A DNA stretch of 64,000 nucleotides from an uncultured Bacteroidaceae bacterium (GTDB lineage: Bacteria; Bacteroidota; Bacteroidia; Bacteroidales; Bacteroidaceae): NCBI GenBank assembly GCA_905234605.1, contig CAJOIE010000003.1, forward strand, positions 1 to 64,000, written 5' to 3'. A program made the translations under genes and the position numbers. Positions 44,646-52,612 of the stretch are shown here, piece after piece (the stretch's first letter is position 1; each line of letters opens with the position of its first letter). The notes under the pieces are model-generated. The model was given only the letters and a program-made list of their open reading frames with translations. It was not told where the DNA came from and made no database searches.

Positions 44646-44684
44646 GAACCAAACTGTAATAAACAAACCTCTAAGCAACGAAGA

Positions 44685-45146
44685 ATGGACACGCTAAGTT
44701 ACAAGACCATTTCTGCCAACAAGGAGACCGTCAACAAGGAGTGGGTCGTGGTCGACGCCACAGACCAGGTGCTCGGTCGCCTCGCATCGAAGGTCGCCAA
44801 GCTGCTCCGTGGCAAGTACAAGCCCAACTTCACTCCCCACGTAGACTGCGGCGACAACGTCATCATCATCAATGCCAGCAAGGTCAAGCTCACAGGCAAT
44901 AAGCTCACCGACCGCGTTTACCTGCGCTACAGCGGCTACCCCGGCGGTCAGAAGCAGTCGACCCCTGCCGACATCCTGGCCAAGCCCAATGGTGCCGAGA
45001 AGCTGCTGCGCCGCGTGGTGAAAGGCATGCTCCCCAAGAACAAGCTCGCAAACCATATCATCACCAACCTCTACATCTACGAGGGTCCCGAGCACAAGCA
45101 TGAGGCACAGAGCCCCAAGGCCATTGACATTAACCTCTATAAATAA
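44685..45146 (+). CDS. rplM: 50S ribosomal protein L13
   Basis: 153 residues. WVVVDATDQVLGRLASKVAKLL, HVDCGDNVIIINASKVKLTG and RVVKGMLPKNKL are L13 hallmarks. It is an early assembly protein of the large subunit. It is the first gene of rplM-rpsI and probably rpsB-tsf; rpsI starts 9 bases after its stop. Start MDTLSYKTISANK at 44685. Confidence 0.98.
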   Translation: MDTLSYKTISANKETVNKEWVVVDATDQVLGRLASKVAKLLRGKYKPNFTPHVDCGDNVIIINASKVKLTGNKLTDRVYLRYSGYPGGQKQSTPADILAKPNGAEKLLRRVVKGMLPKNKLANHIITNLYIYEGPEHKHEAQSPKAIDINLYK

Positions 45147-45155
45147 ACATCAGAA

Positions 45156-45542
45156 ATGGCAGTAGTAAATGCATTAGGACGCCGCAAGTGCGCCGTAGCC
45201 CGTGTTTATCTGACAGAGGGCTCTGGTAAGATTACCATCAACAAGAAGGACTTCACCGAGTACTTCCCCAGCACCATACTGCAGTATGTGGTCAAGCAGC
45301 CTCTCAACCTGCTCGATGTGGCCGAGAAGTACGACATCAAGGTCAACGTCTTTGGCGGTGGCTACACCGGTCAGAGCCAAGCCCTTCGCCTGGCCATCTC
45401 CCGCGCCCTCGTCAAGATCAACGCTGAGGACAAGAAGGCCCTCCGTGCAGAAGGCTTCATGACACGCGACAGCCGCGTCGTGGAGCGCAAGAAGCCAGGT
45501 CAGCCCAAGGCTCGCCGTCGCTTCCAGTTCAGCAAACGTTAA
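45156..45542 (+). CDS. rpsI: 30S ribosomal protein S9
   Basis: 128 residues. GRRKCAVARVYLTEGSGKI at the start, GGGYTGQSQALRLAISRALVK in the middle and the basic tail KARRRFQFSKR are diagnostic; the C-terminal Lys-Arg reaches the P-site tRNA. Normal length. Confidence 0.98.
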   Translation: MAVVNALGRRKCAVARVYLTEGSGKITINKKDFTEYFPSTILQYVVKQPLNLLDVAEKYDIKVNVFGGGYTGQSQALRLAISRALVKINAEDKKALRAEGFMTRDSRVVERKKPGQPKARRRFQFSKR

Positions 45543-45719
45543 TCGGCAATACCCCATCCTTCCTGTGCGGAGGAGATTGCGTTTAGTATCTAAACCGCAG
45601 CGACGATGCCGGCAGCAGCCCGGGAGGCTCGCATGGCAGACTACCCTGTGGTTGGTGTGGACGACACCACAACTGACAAAGAAAGTAAACCAACAACCCA
45701 ACACACGCATCACAACATC
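45543..45719 (+). other. leader region between rpsI and rpsB
   Basis: 177 bases without a supported gene. It holds a hairpin GTTTAG/CTAAAC (45581-45586/45590-45595) that competes with TGCGG/CCGCA (45566-45570/45595-45599), mutually exclusive by one base. It could be an S2-responsive leader, but no family match is claimed. Confidence 0.3.
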
Positions 45720-46505
45720 ATGTCAAGAACAAACTTTGACACACTGCTTGAGGCAGGTTGCCACTTCGGCCACCTCAAGCGCAAGTGGAACCCCGCCATG
45801 GCTCCATATATCTTCATGGAGAAGAACGGCATCCACATCATCGACCTGCACAAGACCGTGGTGAAGGTCGATGAGGCAGCAGAAGCTCTCAAGAACATAG
45901 CCAAGAGCGGACGCAAGATACTCTTCGTTGCTACCAAGAAACAGGCCAAACCCGTAATCGCCGAGAAAGCCACGTCTGTCAACATGCCATACGTCAACGA
46001 GCGTTGGCCGGGCGGCATGCTCACCAACTTTGCCACCATCCGCAAGGCCGTGAAGAAGATGGCCAACATCGACAAGCTGTCGGCCGACGGCACCTATGCC
46101 AACCTCTCCAAGCGTGAGATACTCCAAATCAGCCGCCAGCGCGCCAAGCTCGAGAAGAACCTCGGCAGCGTGGCCGACCTCACACGCCTGCCCGCAGCTC
46201 TCTTCGTGGTCGATGTGCTCAAGGAGCAGATAGCCGTGCGCGAAGCCAACCGTCTCGGCATTCCTGTGTTCGGCATTGTCGACACCAACTCCGACCCCAC
46301 CAACGTGGACTTCGTCATCCCCGCCAACGACGATGCCAGCAAGAGCGTTGAGATAATCCTCGATGCCTGCTGCGAAGCTATTGCCGAGGGCATCGAGGAG
46401 CGCAAGGCCGAGCGTGTGGACACCGAGGCTGCTGCCGAGAAGGCAGAGAGCCAGAGCGCACGCGTAGAGGAGGAGCCCAGCCAGGCACCTGCCGCAGAGG
46501 CTTAA
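45720..46505 (+). CDS. rpsB: 30S ribosomal protein S2
   Basis: 261 residues. LLEAGCHFGHLKRKWNPAM, YIFMEKNGIHIIDLHKTV, YVNERWPGGMLTNF and PVFGIVDTNSDPTNVDFVIPAND are S2 motifs (interrupted). The acidic Ala/Glu-rich tail (about 225-261) is variable among Bacteroidetes. tsf follows after 51 bases, the usual rpsB-tsf pair. Start 45720 gives MSRTNFDTLLEAG. Confidence 0.98.
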   Translation: MSRTNFDTLLEAGCHFGHLKRKWNPAMAPYIFMEKNGIHIIDLHKTVVKVDEAAEALKNIAKSGRKILFVATKKQAKPVIAEKATSVNMPYVNERWPGGMLTNFATIRKAVKKMANIDKLSADGTYANLSKREILQISRQRAKLEKNLGSVADLTRLPAALFVVDVLKEQIAVREANRLGIPVFGIVDTNSDPTNVDFVIPANDDASKSVEIILDACCEAIAEGIEERKAERVDTEAAAEKAESQSARVEEEPSQAPAAEA

Positions 46506-46556
46506 TCCGCAGTGAACCTATCTATTACGAACTAAACACCACACCATTCACCAACA

Positions 46557-47549
46557 ATGGCCGACATTAAAGATATCAAGAAGCTCCGCGAGATGACCGG
46601 CGCAGGCATGATGGACTGCAAGAACGCCCTCGAGGAGACCAACAACGACATAGAGGCTGCCATCGAAATCATCCGCAAGAAGGGTCAGGCCGTGGCTGCC
46701 AAGCGCAGCGACCGCGAGGCCAGCGAAGGCTGTGTGCTCGTGAAGATTGACGGCAACTTTGCCGCCATCATAGCCCTCAAGTGCGAGACCGATTTCGTGG
46801 CCAACAACGCCGACTTCGTGAAGCTCACACAGGACATCCTCGATGCTGCCGTGGCAGCACGCTGCAAGACCCTCGACGAGGTGAAGGCTCTGCCCATGGG
46901 CAAGGGCACCGTGCAGGATGCCGTCGTGGACCGCAGCGGCATCACCGGCGAGAAGATGGAGCTTGATGGCTACAATGTCATCGAAGGCGAAGCCATCTAT
47001 GCCTACAACCACCAGAACAAGAACACCCTCTGCACCATGGTTGCCCTCAACAAAGCCGTTGAGGATGCCACCGTTGGCAAGAACGTTGCCATGCAGGTGG
47101 CTTCGGCCGCTCCCGTGGCCATCGATGCCGACAGCGTGCCGCAGGAGGTCAAGGACACCGAGCTCCGCGTGGCTATCGAGAAGACCAAGGAAGAGCAGGT
47201 GCAGAAGGCTGTGGAAGCTGCCATCCGCAAGGCCGGCGTGAACCCTGCCCACGTAGACAGCGACGACCACATCGAGAGCAACATGGCCAAGGGCTGGATT
47301 ACAGCCGAGCAGGCCGCCATGGTGCGCGAGCTCAAGGTCAAGGTGGCCGAGGAGAAGGCCCAGAACCTGCCCGAGCAGATGATACAGAACATCGCCCAGG
47401 GTCGCCTCAAGAAGTTCTTCAAGGAGAACTGCCTGCTGGAGCAGGAGTTCATCTGGGACAAGAACCTGAGCGTGGAGCAGTACCTCAAGTCGGTCGACAA
47501 GGAGCTCACAGTGACGGCTTTCCGCCGCTTCACGCTCCGCGCCGAGTAA
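46557..47549 (+). CDS. tsf: elongation factor Ts
   Basis: 330 residues. The UBA-like start KKLREMTGAGMMDCKNALEE and the core contact motif LKCETDFVANNADFV (Tsf_1, contains TDFVA) are diagnostic. The C-terminal half carries the coiled segment and EFIWDKNLSVEQYL. It regenerates EF-Tu-GTP. It is the last gene of the operon, closed by the terminator at 47580. Confidence 0.98.
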   Translation: MADIKDIKKLREMTGAGMMDCKNALEETNNDIEAAIEIIRKKGQAVAAKRSDREASEGCVLVKIDGNFAAIIALKCETDFVANNADFVKLTQDILDAAVAARCKTLDEVKALPMGKGTVQDAVVDRSGITGEKMELDGYNVIEGEAIYAYNHQNKNTLCTMVALNKAVEDATVGKNVAMQVASAAPVAIDADSVPQEVKDTELRVAIEKTKEEQVQKAVEAAIRKAGVNPAHVDSDDHIESNMAKGWITAEQAAMVRELKVKVAEEKAQNLPEQMIQNIAQGRLKKFFKENCLLEQEFIWDKNLSVEQYLKSVDKELTVTAFRRFTLRAE

Positions 47550-47579
47550 GCTTACACATACCCTCCCCTACAATAGCTG

Positions 47580-47617
47580 AAAGAGCCGGCACTGCTGACA
47601 GCGTCCGGCTCTTTATC
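47580..47617 (+). terminator. intrinsic terminator after tsf
   Basis: AAAGAGCCGG (47580-47589) pairs with CCGGCTCTTT (47605-47614), followed by a short T-rich end. Confidence 0.85.
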
Positions 47618-47831
47618 GTTGCTCATGCAGCCTCTGCGCTGCGCCACACCAGGTGTGTGCCATCCATGCCGCACCGAAAGGCTGTGCGGCGTGCATCCCA
47701 TGCCACGACACGCGCCGTGCACACGGCAGCGTCGCCGCCGGCCTTCACACCCGATGCGCCGTTGTCGGGAGCCTGCAGCTGCTGTCGCTCTGCCGTCATG
47801 CCCAATGGCTATTACTTTGCAGCGGCACCCC

Positions 47832-49580
47832 CTACTGATGGCTGTTGGTGTTGTAGAGCCCTATCACCGCGCCTATAAAGCCGCCTGAGGCACTGGTGGA
47901 GAGGTTGATGGCATCCACGCCGGTGGCCAGTGTGTGCCAGTCGCCGTCGTCGCCTTCGGCATAGGAGAAGGTGTACCACCGACCACTACCTTCGACACGC
48001 AGACGCAGTACAGCGGCGGCATCGCTGAGTGTGGCCGAGGCTATGACAGCACTCTGCGGCACTATCGGGCCGCGGCCCGCACGACTGCCCTGTGCACGCA
48101 CCAGCACCACGGCCGTGCGCCCGTCGATGATGGTCTTGCCAATCACGAAGTGGTTCTGCTCGTTCTGTAGCAGCACGAGGCCTGCCAGGTCGTGCGCCGT
48201 GTGTGGCACGTAGGCGGCCAGCGTGGTCTCGCTCCTGAAGCATGTGTGCTGCTGCCGGCAGAAGAGGGCATTGACAGGCTTGCGGTCGCACAGGCTCACG
48301 GCCGACGGCTGGATGGTGAGGCCTGCCGGACCGGTGGAGTAGAAGTCCGTGTCGTGGTTGCGCAAGGTCATCCACCGCCACGACAGCGTGTCGGCATCAA
48401 AACAGTCGGTGTAGGCAAAGTTGCCTGTGATGGCTGCCGCCGACGTGTCTGCCCCCTGCATCATGCGCCGTCCCACGGTGGGCACGGCGAGGCCGTTGCG
48501 CAGTATGGTGGGCCATCCGTCATGACTCCACTCCACAGGCAGCAGGTAGGTGTCGCGCCCTGTATTGTAGCAGTCGCCCTCGTATGGGCGGCAACCGAGA
48601 AACACGGCCCACCAGCGGCCGTCTGCAGCTTCCACAAGGTCGGCATGTCCCGCGCTGGTGACCACGTCGGGCCGTTGCGGGTCGAGCCCTGTGCGCTGCG
48701 TGAGTATGGGGTTGCCTGGAGCCTCCTCCCACGGGCCGTAGGGGCTGCGTGAGCGCAGTATGACCTCTGAGTGCCATGGGCCTGTGCCTCCCTCGGCACA
48801 CATCAGGTAGTAGTATTTGCCACGGCGGAAGAGGTGCGGACCTTCTATCCATATCGGACGCGGCTCCACATGCGTGCCGCCGCGCACTATCTCAAGCGCA
48901 CAGTCGGTGTGCGCCATGCCCTCGGGCAGCCCTCGGGCAGGTAGTGGCAGGATGCTGTCGCCTGCCACGTCGAAGCGCAGAAGGCGTATGGAGCGCTGCC
49001 CCTCATAGTCGTGCCCGCCCATGACGGGGCCGTTGTGCACGATATAGGCCTGCCCGTCCTTGTCGAAGAAGAACGAGGGGTCGATGCCGTCCACCTGCGG
49101 CAGGCGTATGGGCTCGCTCCATCCCTGGACCGGGTTGGTGCTCTTGACGAAGAAGTTGCCCATGCCCACATTGGTGGTTATCATGTAGAAGGTGCGGTTG
49201 CGGGCATTATAGGAGATGGCCGGGGCAAAGATGCCGGCACTCACCTGCTGCCCGTCGAGCGGCAGCTGCGAGGCACGCCGTAGCACGCCTCCCTGCGGGT
49301 GCCAGTCCACGAGGTTCTTGCTCGTGAAGAGAGGCACACCGGGCACGAAGGTGAACGATGAGCACACGAGATAGTAGGTGTCGCCGGCTCGGCACACGCT
49401 CGGGTCGGGGTAGAAGCCGGCCAGGATAGGGTTGAAATAGTCGCGGGCAGGATCCATGTCACGCTCGAACCGCGTGTCCGAGCCGGCATAGGTGAAGGCT
49501 GTGAAACGGGCATCCTGTGCGAGTGAGCCGGCAGCCGACAGCGTCAAGGCTGTCAAAAAGCAGATTGCGCACTTTGTCAT
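47832..49580 (-). CDS. secreted GH43 beta-xylosidase/alpha-L-arabinofuranosidase-like enzyme
   Basis: 582 residues with signal peptide MTKCAICFLTALTLSAAGSLAQ. The GH43 triad is visible: Asp59 (GFYPDPS), Asp167 (DGIDPSF) and Glu246 (WIEGPHL). FVPGVPLFTSKNLVDW is typical of xylosidase/arabinofuranosidase subfamilies. A C-terminal beta-sandwich (about 390-582: GNFAYTDCFDADTLSWRW at its start, LVLLQNEQNHFVIGK and GGFIGAVIGLYN later) matches the GH43 accessory C2 domain, which completes the active site in xylosidases. It releases xylose or arabinose from hemicellulose outside the cytoplasm. Start 49580 follows the signal peptide. No SusC/SusD pair or sensor is nearby. Confidence 0.9.
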   Translation of the reverse strand: MTKCAICFLTALTLSAAGSLAQDARFTAFTYAGSDTRFERDMDPARDYFNPILAGFYPDPSVCRAGDTYYLVCSSFTFVPGVPLFTSKNLVDWHPQGGVLRRASQLPLDGQQVSAGIFAPAISYNARNRTFYMITTNVGMGNFFVKSTNPVQGWSEPIRLPQVDGIDPSFFFDKDGQAYIVHNGPVMGGHDYEGQRSIRLLRFDVAGDSILPLPARGLPEGMAHTDCALEIVRGGTHVEPRPIWIEGPHLFRRGKYYYLMCAEGGTGPWHSEVILRSRSPYGPWEEAPGNPILTQRTGLDPQRPDVVTSAGHADLVEAADGRWWAVFLGCRPYEGDCYNTGRDTYLLPVEWSHDGWPTILRNGLAVPTVGRRMMQGADTSAAAITGNFAYTDCFDADTLSWRWMTLRNHDTDFYSTGPAGLTIQPSAVSLCDRKPVNALFCRQQHTCFRSETTLAAYVPHTAHDLAGLVLLQNEQNHFVIGKTIIDGRTAVVLVRAQGSRAGRGPIVPQSAVIASATLSDAAAVLRLRVEGSGRWYTFSYAEGDDGDWHTLATGVDAINLSTSASGGFIGAVIGLYNTNSHQ

Positions 49581-49688
49581 TGCGGTGGATGATGTTGACT
49601 GCCCGCGAATATCGCAGAAAAACACCACACGCCAACGCCTGCCGCCCATGAAATTGTGCCAGCCACGCCCTGTCATGGCCGCGAAAAG

Positions 49689-49766
49689 ACCCTGCATGGT
49701 GCCAGCCTGCACCATGCAGGGTGGCAAGCCCGCACGGTGCAGGGTGTACGCCTACACCGTGCAGGG
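49689..49766. repeat. ACCCTGCACC repeat family, locus 3 (perfect 14-bp palindrome plus two half-sites)
   Basis: ACCCTGCATGGTGC (49689-49702) and GCACCATGCAGGGT (49709-49722) are perfect inverted arms around six bases. Two further half-sites, GGTGCAGGGT (49736-49745) and CGTGCAGGG (49758-49766), follow. It lies between the GH43 start and the stop of the small lipoprotein gene. Confidence 0.8.
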
Positions 49767-49791
49767 ACTGAGAAAAACTGACGGAAGGTGG

Positions 49792-50193
49792 CTACAGCAC
49801 ACGCCACTTGCCATCCTGTCGCACCATGGGCACGCCAAGCTGCTCGGATGCGCCGTCGGCAAAGATGAGCTGCAGAAACACGTGCGCCGTGTCGCCCCAG
49901 ATGGTGTCGCCGACAGGGGTCACCGAGGCGAGCCCACCATTCTCACTCTGCAAGAGGGCGGCATACTCCGCAGCCATGTCGCCGAGGGCCTGCAGCTGCT
50001 CCGTGTCAGCCGACACAGAGGCGGCAAGGCAGGACACATAGTCCGCATGGCGCCCCTCGGCAAGATACACATAACTGCGACAGGCAGCACGACGCACCTG
50101 CCTGTGCTCGCGCTCCATACGCCCCGAGCACGACAGCAACACGAGAAAAAGCAGCAGGATGACAGCAAAGGCTGACAAAGTGGCACGTTTCAT
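49792..50193 (-). CDS. small lipoprotein, possibly NTF2-like (DUF4878-type)
   Basis: 133 residues with lipoprotein signal MKRATLSAFAVILLLFLVLLSC, lipidated at Cys22. The mature part has two helices (VRRAACRSYVYLAEGRHADYV; DTEQLQALGDMAAEYAALL) followed by strands (VTPVGDTIWGDTAHVFLQLIF; GVPMVRQDGKWRVL). This order and the final 'V..DGkWrv' strand resemble NTF2-like DUF4878 lipoproteins. No catalytic residues are evident. A TAACTTTG box lies only 6 bases before the ATG, so the message may be leaderless. It is divergent from dnaK. Confidence 0.75.
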   Translation of the reverse strand: MKRATLSAFAVILLLFLVLLSCSGRMEREHRQVRRAACRSYVYLAEGRHADYVSCLAASVSADTEQLQALGDMAAEYAALLQSENGGLASVTPVGDTIWGDTAHVFLQLIFADGASEQLGVPMVRQDGKWRVL

Positions 50194-50198
50194 GGCGG

Positions 50199-50206
50199 CA
50201 AAGTTA
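50199..50206 (-). promoter_or_regulatory. -7 element abutting the small lipoprotein start
   Basis: Minus strand TAACTTTG ends 5 bases before the ATG at 50193, implying a very short or absent leader. Confidence 0.45.
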
Positions 50207-50427
50207 ATAAAGAATAGCACACGGGCGCTCCCTCTGGCACCAAAGAATGCAGGCCGCTGTGCAAACACGGGCACCAAGGCCGTCGTGACACCGTCATGAC
50301 ACAATGCCACACCCGCACTGACAGCCGCGCCACCGCTGGCACGCTATTTGCTGAGTTAAGGGCAGCCCGCACAACCGGACGCAACCACAGACTGAAACAT
50401 ATTAACAACAAAACAACAATACACACT

Positions 50428-52407
50428 ATGGGAAAGATTATCGGAATAGACCTGGGTACGACCAACTCCTGCGTATCCGTCTTCGAGGGCAACGAGCCCG
50501 TCGTCATTGCCAACAGCGAGGGCAAGCGCACCACCCCCTCCATCGTGGCATTCATGAAGGATGGTGAGCGCAAGGTGGGCGACCCCGCCAAGCGTCAGGC
50601 CATCACCAACCCCAAGAACACCATCTTCTCCATCAAGCGCTTCATGGGCGAGACCTACGACCAGGTGCAGAAGGAAATCTCACGCATGCCCTACCAGGTG
50701 GACCGCGGCGACAACAACACACCGCGCGTCAACATCGAAGGCCGCCTCTACACACCGCAGGAAATCAGTGCCATGATACTGCAAAAGATGAAGAAAACCG
50801 CTGAGGACTATCTGGGTCAGGAAGTGACCGAGGCCGTCATCACCGTGCCAGCCTACTTCAGCGACTCACAGCGTCAGGCCACCAAGGAAGCCGGCCAGAT
50901 TGCCGGACTCGACGTGAAGCGCATCGTCAACGAGCCCACGGCAGCCGCCCTGGCATACGGCGTAGACAAGGCCAACAAGGACATGAAGATAGCCGTGTTC
51001 GACCTCGGTGGCGGCACATTCGACATCTCCATCCTGGAATTCGGCAGCGGCGTGTTCGAAGTGCTCTCCACCAATGGCGACACACACCTCGGCGGCGACG
51101 ACTTCGACCAAGTGATAATAGACTGGATGGCATCCGAGTTCCGCAGCCAGGAAGGCGTCGACCTCAAGCAAGACCCCATGGCACTGCAGCGACTCAAGGA
51201 AGCTGCCGAGAAAGCCAAGATAGAGCTCTCCAGCAGCACCAGCACAGAGATCAACCTGCCATACATCACAGCCGTAGGCGGCGTGCCCAAGCACCTCGTG
51301 ATGACACTCACACGCGCCAAGTTCGAGCAACTGGCAGACAGCCTCATACAAGCATGCAAGGTGCCATGCCAGAAAGCCATGCAGGATGCAGGACTCAGCA
51401 ACAGCGACATCGACGAGGTCATCCTCGTGGGCGGCAGCTCACGCATACCAGCCATACAGAAGCTCGTCGAGGACTTCTTCGGCAAGGTGCCCAGCAAAGG
51501 CGTGAACCCCGATGAGGTCGTGGCCGTGGGCGCCAGCATCCAGGGAGCCATCCTCAACAAGGAAGAGGGCGTGGGCGACATCGTGCTCCTCGACGTGACC
51601 CCGCTGAGCATGGGCATCGAGACCCTCGGCGGAGTGATGACTCGCCTCATCGAAGCAAACACCACCATACCCTGCAAGAAGAGCGAAGTCTTCTCCACCG
51701 CAGCCGACAACCAGACCGAAGTGACCATCCACGTGCTTCAGGGCGAGCGCCCCATGGCAGCCCAGAACAAGAGCATCGGCCAGTTCAACCTCACAGGCAT
51801 AGCACCAGCACGTCGCGGAGTGCCACAGATTGAAGTCAGCTTCGACATCGACGCCAACGGCATACTGAAGGTCAGTGCCAAGGACAAGGCCACCGGCAAG
51901 GAGCAGGCCATACGCATCGAAGCCAGCAGCGGCCTCTCCAAGGAAGAAATCGAGCGCATGAAGGCAGAAGCCGAAGCCAATGCCGACGCCGACAAGCGCG
52001 AGCGTGAGAAAATCGACAAGCTCAACCAGGCCGACAGCATGATATTCCAAACAGAAAACATGCTCAAAGAAAGCGGCGACAAGCTCCCCGCCGACGTGAA
52101 AGCCGAGGTGGAAGCAGCCCTCAACAAACTACGCGATGCCCACAAGGCTCAGGACCTCGCAGCCATCGACGCCGCCACAGCAGAGCTCAACAACGCAGCA
52201 CAGAAGATGTACGCCGCAGCACAGCAGGCTGGTGCCGGACAGCCAGGAGCTGACTCCAACGGAGCACAGGGAGCACAAGGCAACCCCTTCAACGGTGCAA
52301 ACGGCCCCTTCAACGGTGCTCAAGGTGGAGCAGGCTTCAACGGCGGCACCCAGGGCAGCCAGCAAGGCGACAACATCCAGGACGCTGACTTTGAGGAGGT
52401 GAAGTAG
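50428..52407 (+). CDS. dnaK: chaperone DnaK (Hsp70)
   Basis: 659 residues. [52 protein letters not shown] and [11 protein letters not shown] are the four Hsp70 nucleotide-domain signatures. The substrate domain follows. The tail is Gly/Asn/Gln-rich and ends DADFEEVK, the co-chaperone-binding EEVD-like end of bacterial DnaK. It works with ClpB (26959). It is a lone gene here without dnaJ or grpE. No CIRCE or TAnnTTTG box is visible in the upstream 200 bases, so its promoter is unresolved. Confidence 0.98.
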   Translation: MGKIIGIDLGTTNSCVSVFEGNEPVVIANSEGKRTTPSIVAFMKDGERKVGDPAKRQAITNPKNTIFSIKRFMGETYDQVQKEISRMPYQVDRGDNNTPRVNIEGRLYTPQEISAMILQKMKKTAEDYLGQEVTEAVITVPAYFSDSQRQATKEAGQIAGLDVKRIVNEPTAAALAYGVDKANKDMKIAVFDLGGGTFDISILEFGSGVFEVLSTNGDTHLGGDDFDQVIIDWMASEFRSQEGVDLKQDPMALQRLKEAAEKAKIELSSSTSTEINLPYITAVGGVPKHLVMTLTRAKFEQLADSLIQACKVPCQKAMQDAGLSNSDIDEVILVGGSSRIPAIQKLVEDFFGKVPSKGVNPDEVVAVGASIQGAILNKEEGVGDIVLLDVTPLSMGIETLGGVMTRLIEANTTIPCKKSEVFSTAADNQTEVTIHVLQGERPMAAQNKSIGQFNLTGIAPARRGVPQIEVSFDIDANGILKVSAKDKATGKEQAIRIEASSGLSKEEIERMKAEAEANADADKREREKIDKLNQADSMIFQTENMLKESGDKLPADVKAEVEAALNKLRDAHKAQDLAAIDAATAELNNAAQKMYAAAQQAGAGQPGADSNGAQGAQGNPFNGANGPFNGAQGGAGFNGGTQGSQQGDNIQDADFEEVK

Positions 52408-52447
52408 TACACCTTCAGGAATGACATAACGGCACAGCAGTCCATTC

Positions 52448-52488
52448 AGGAGGTGAACGCTAATCAGAGGTGTTCACCTCCTTTTTTA
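52448..52488 (+). terminator. intrinsic terminator after dnaK
   Basis: AGGAGGTGAAC (52448-52458) pairs perfectly with GTTCACCTCCT (52472-52482), followed by a run of T to 52487. Confidence 0.9.
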
Positions 52489-52522
52489 TCCTGTTGTCCC
52501 AACAGCATCGGGCAGGATGTTG

Positions 52523-52530
52523 TATCTTTG
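52523..52530 (+). promoter_or_regulatory. -7 element of the DUF3825-like gene
   Basis: TATCTTTG, 83 bases before the chosen ATG at 52613; it leaves the in-frame ATG at 52538 only 7 bases away. Confidence 0.5.
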
Positions 52531-52612
52531 CTGACAGATGTCAACAGCCACCCGATGCAGCTATTGCGTCGGGTGCCGCACTCTACATATTATTTATTCT
52601 CAACGCCTCGAC

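Noticed and set aside
47623-47805. 60-codon frame on the minus strand after the GH43 stop
   Set aside because: No recognisable motif, no promoter, and G+C-rich composition makes a chance frame likely; at best a gene remnant.
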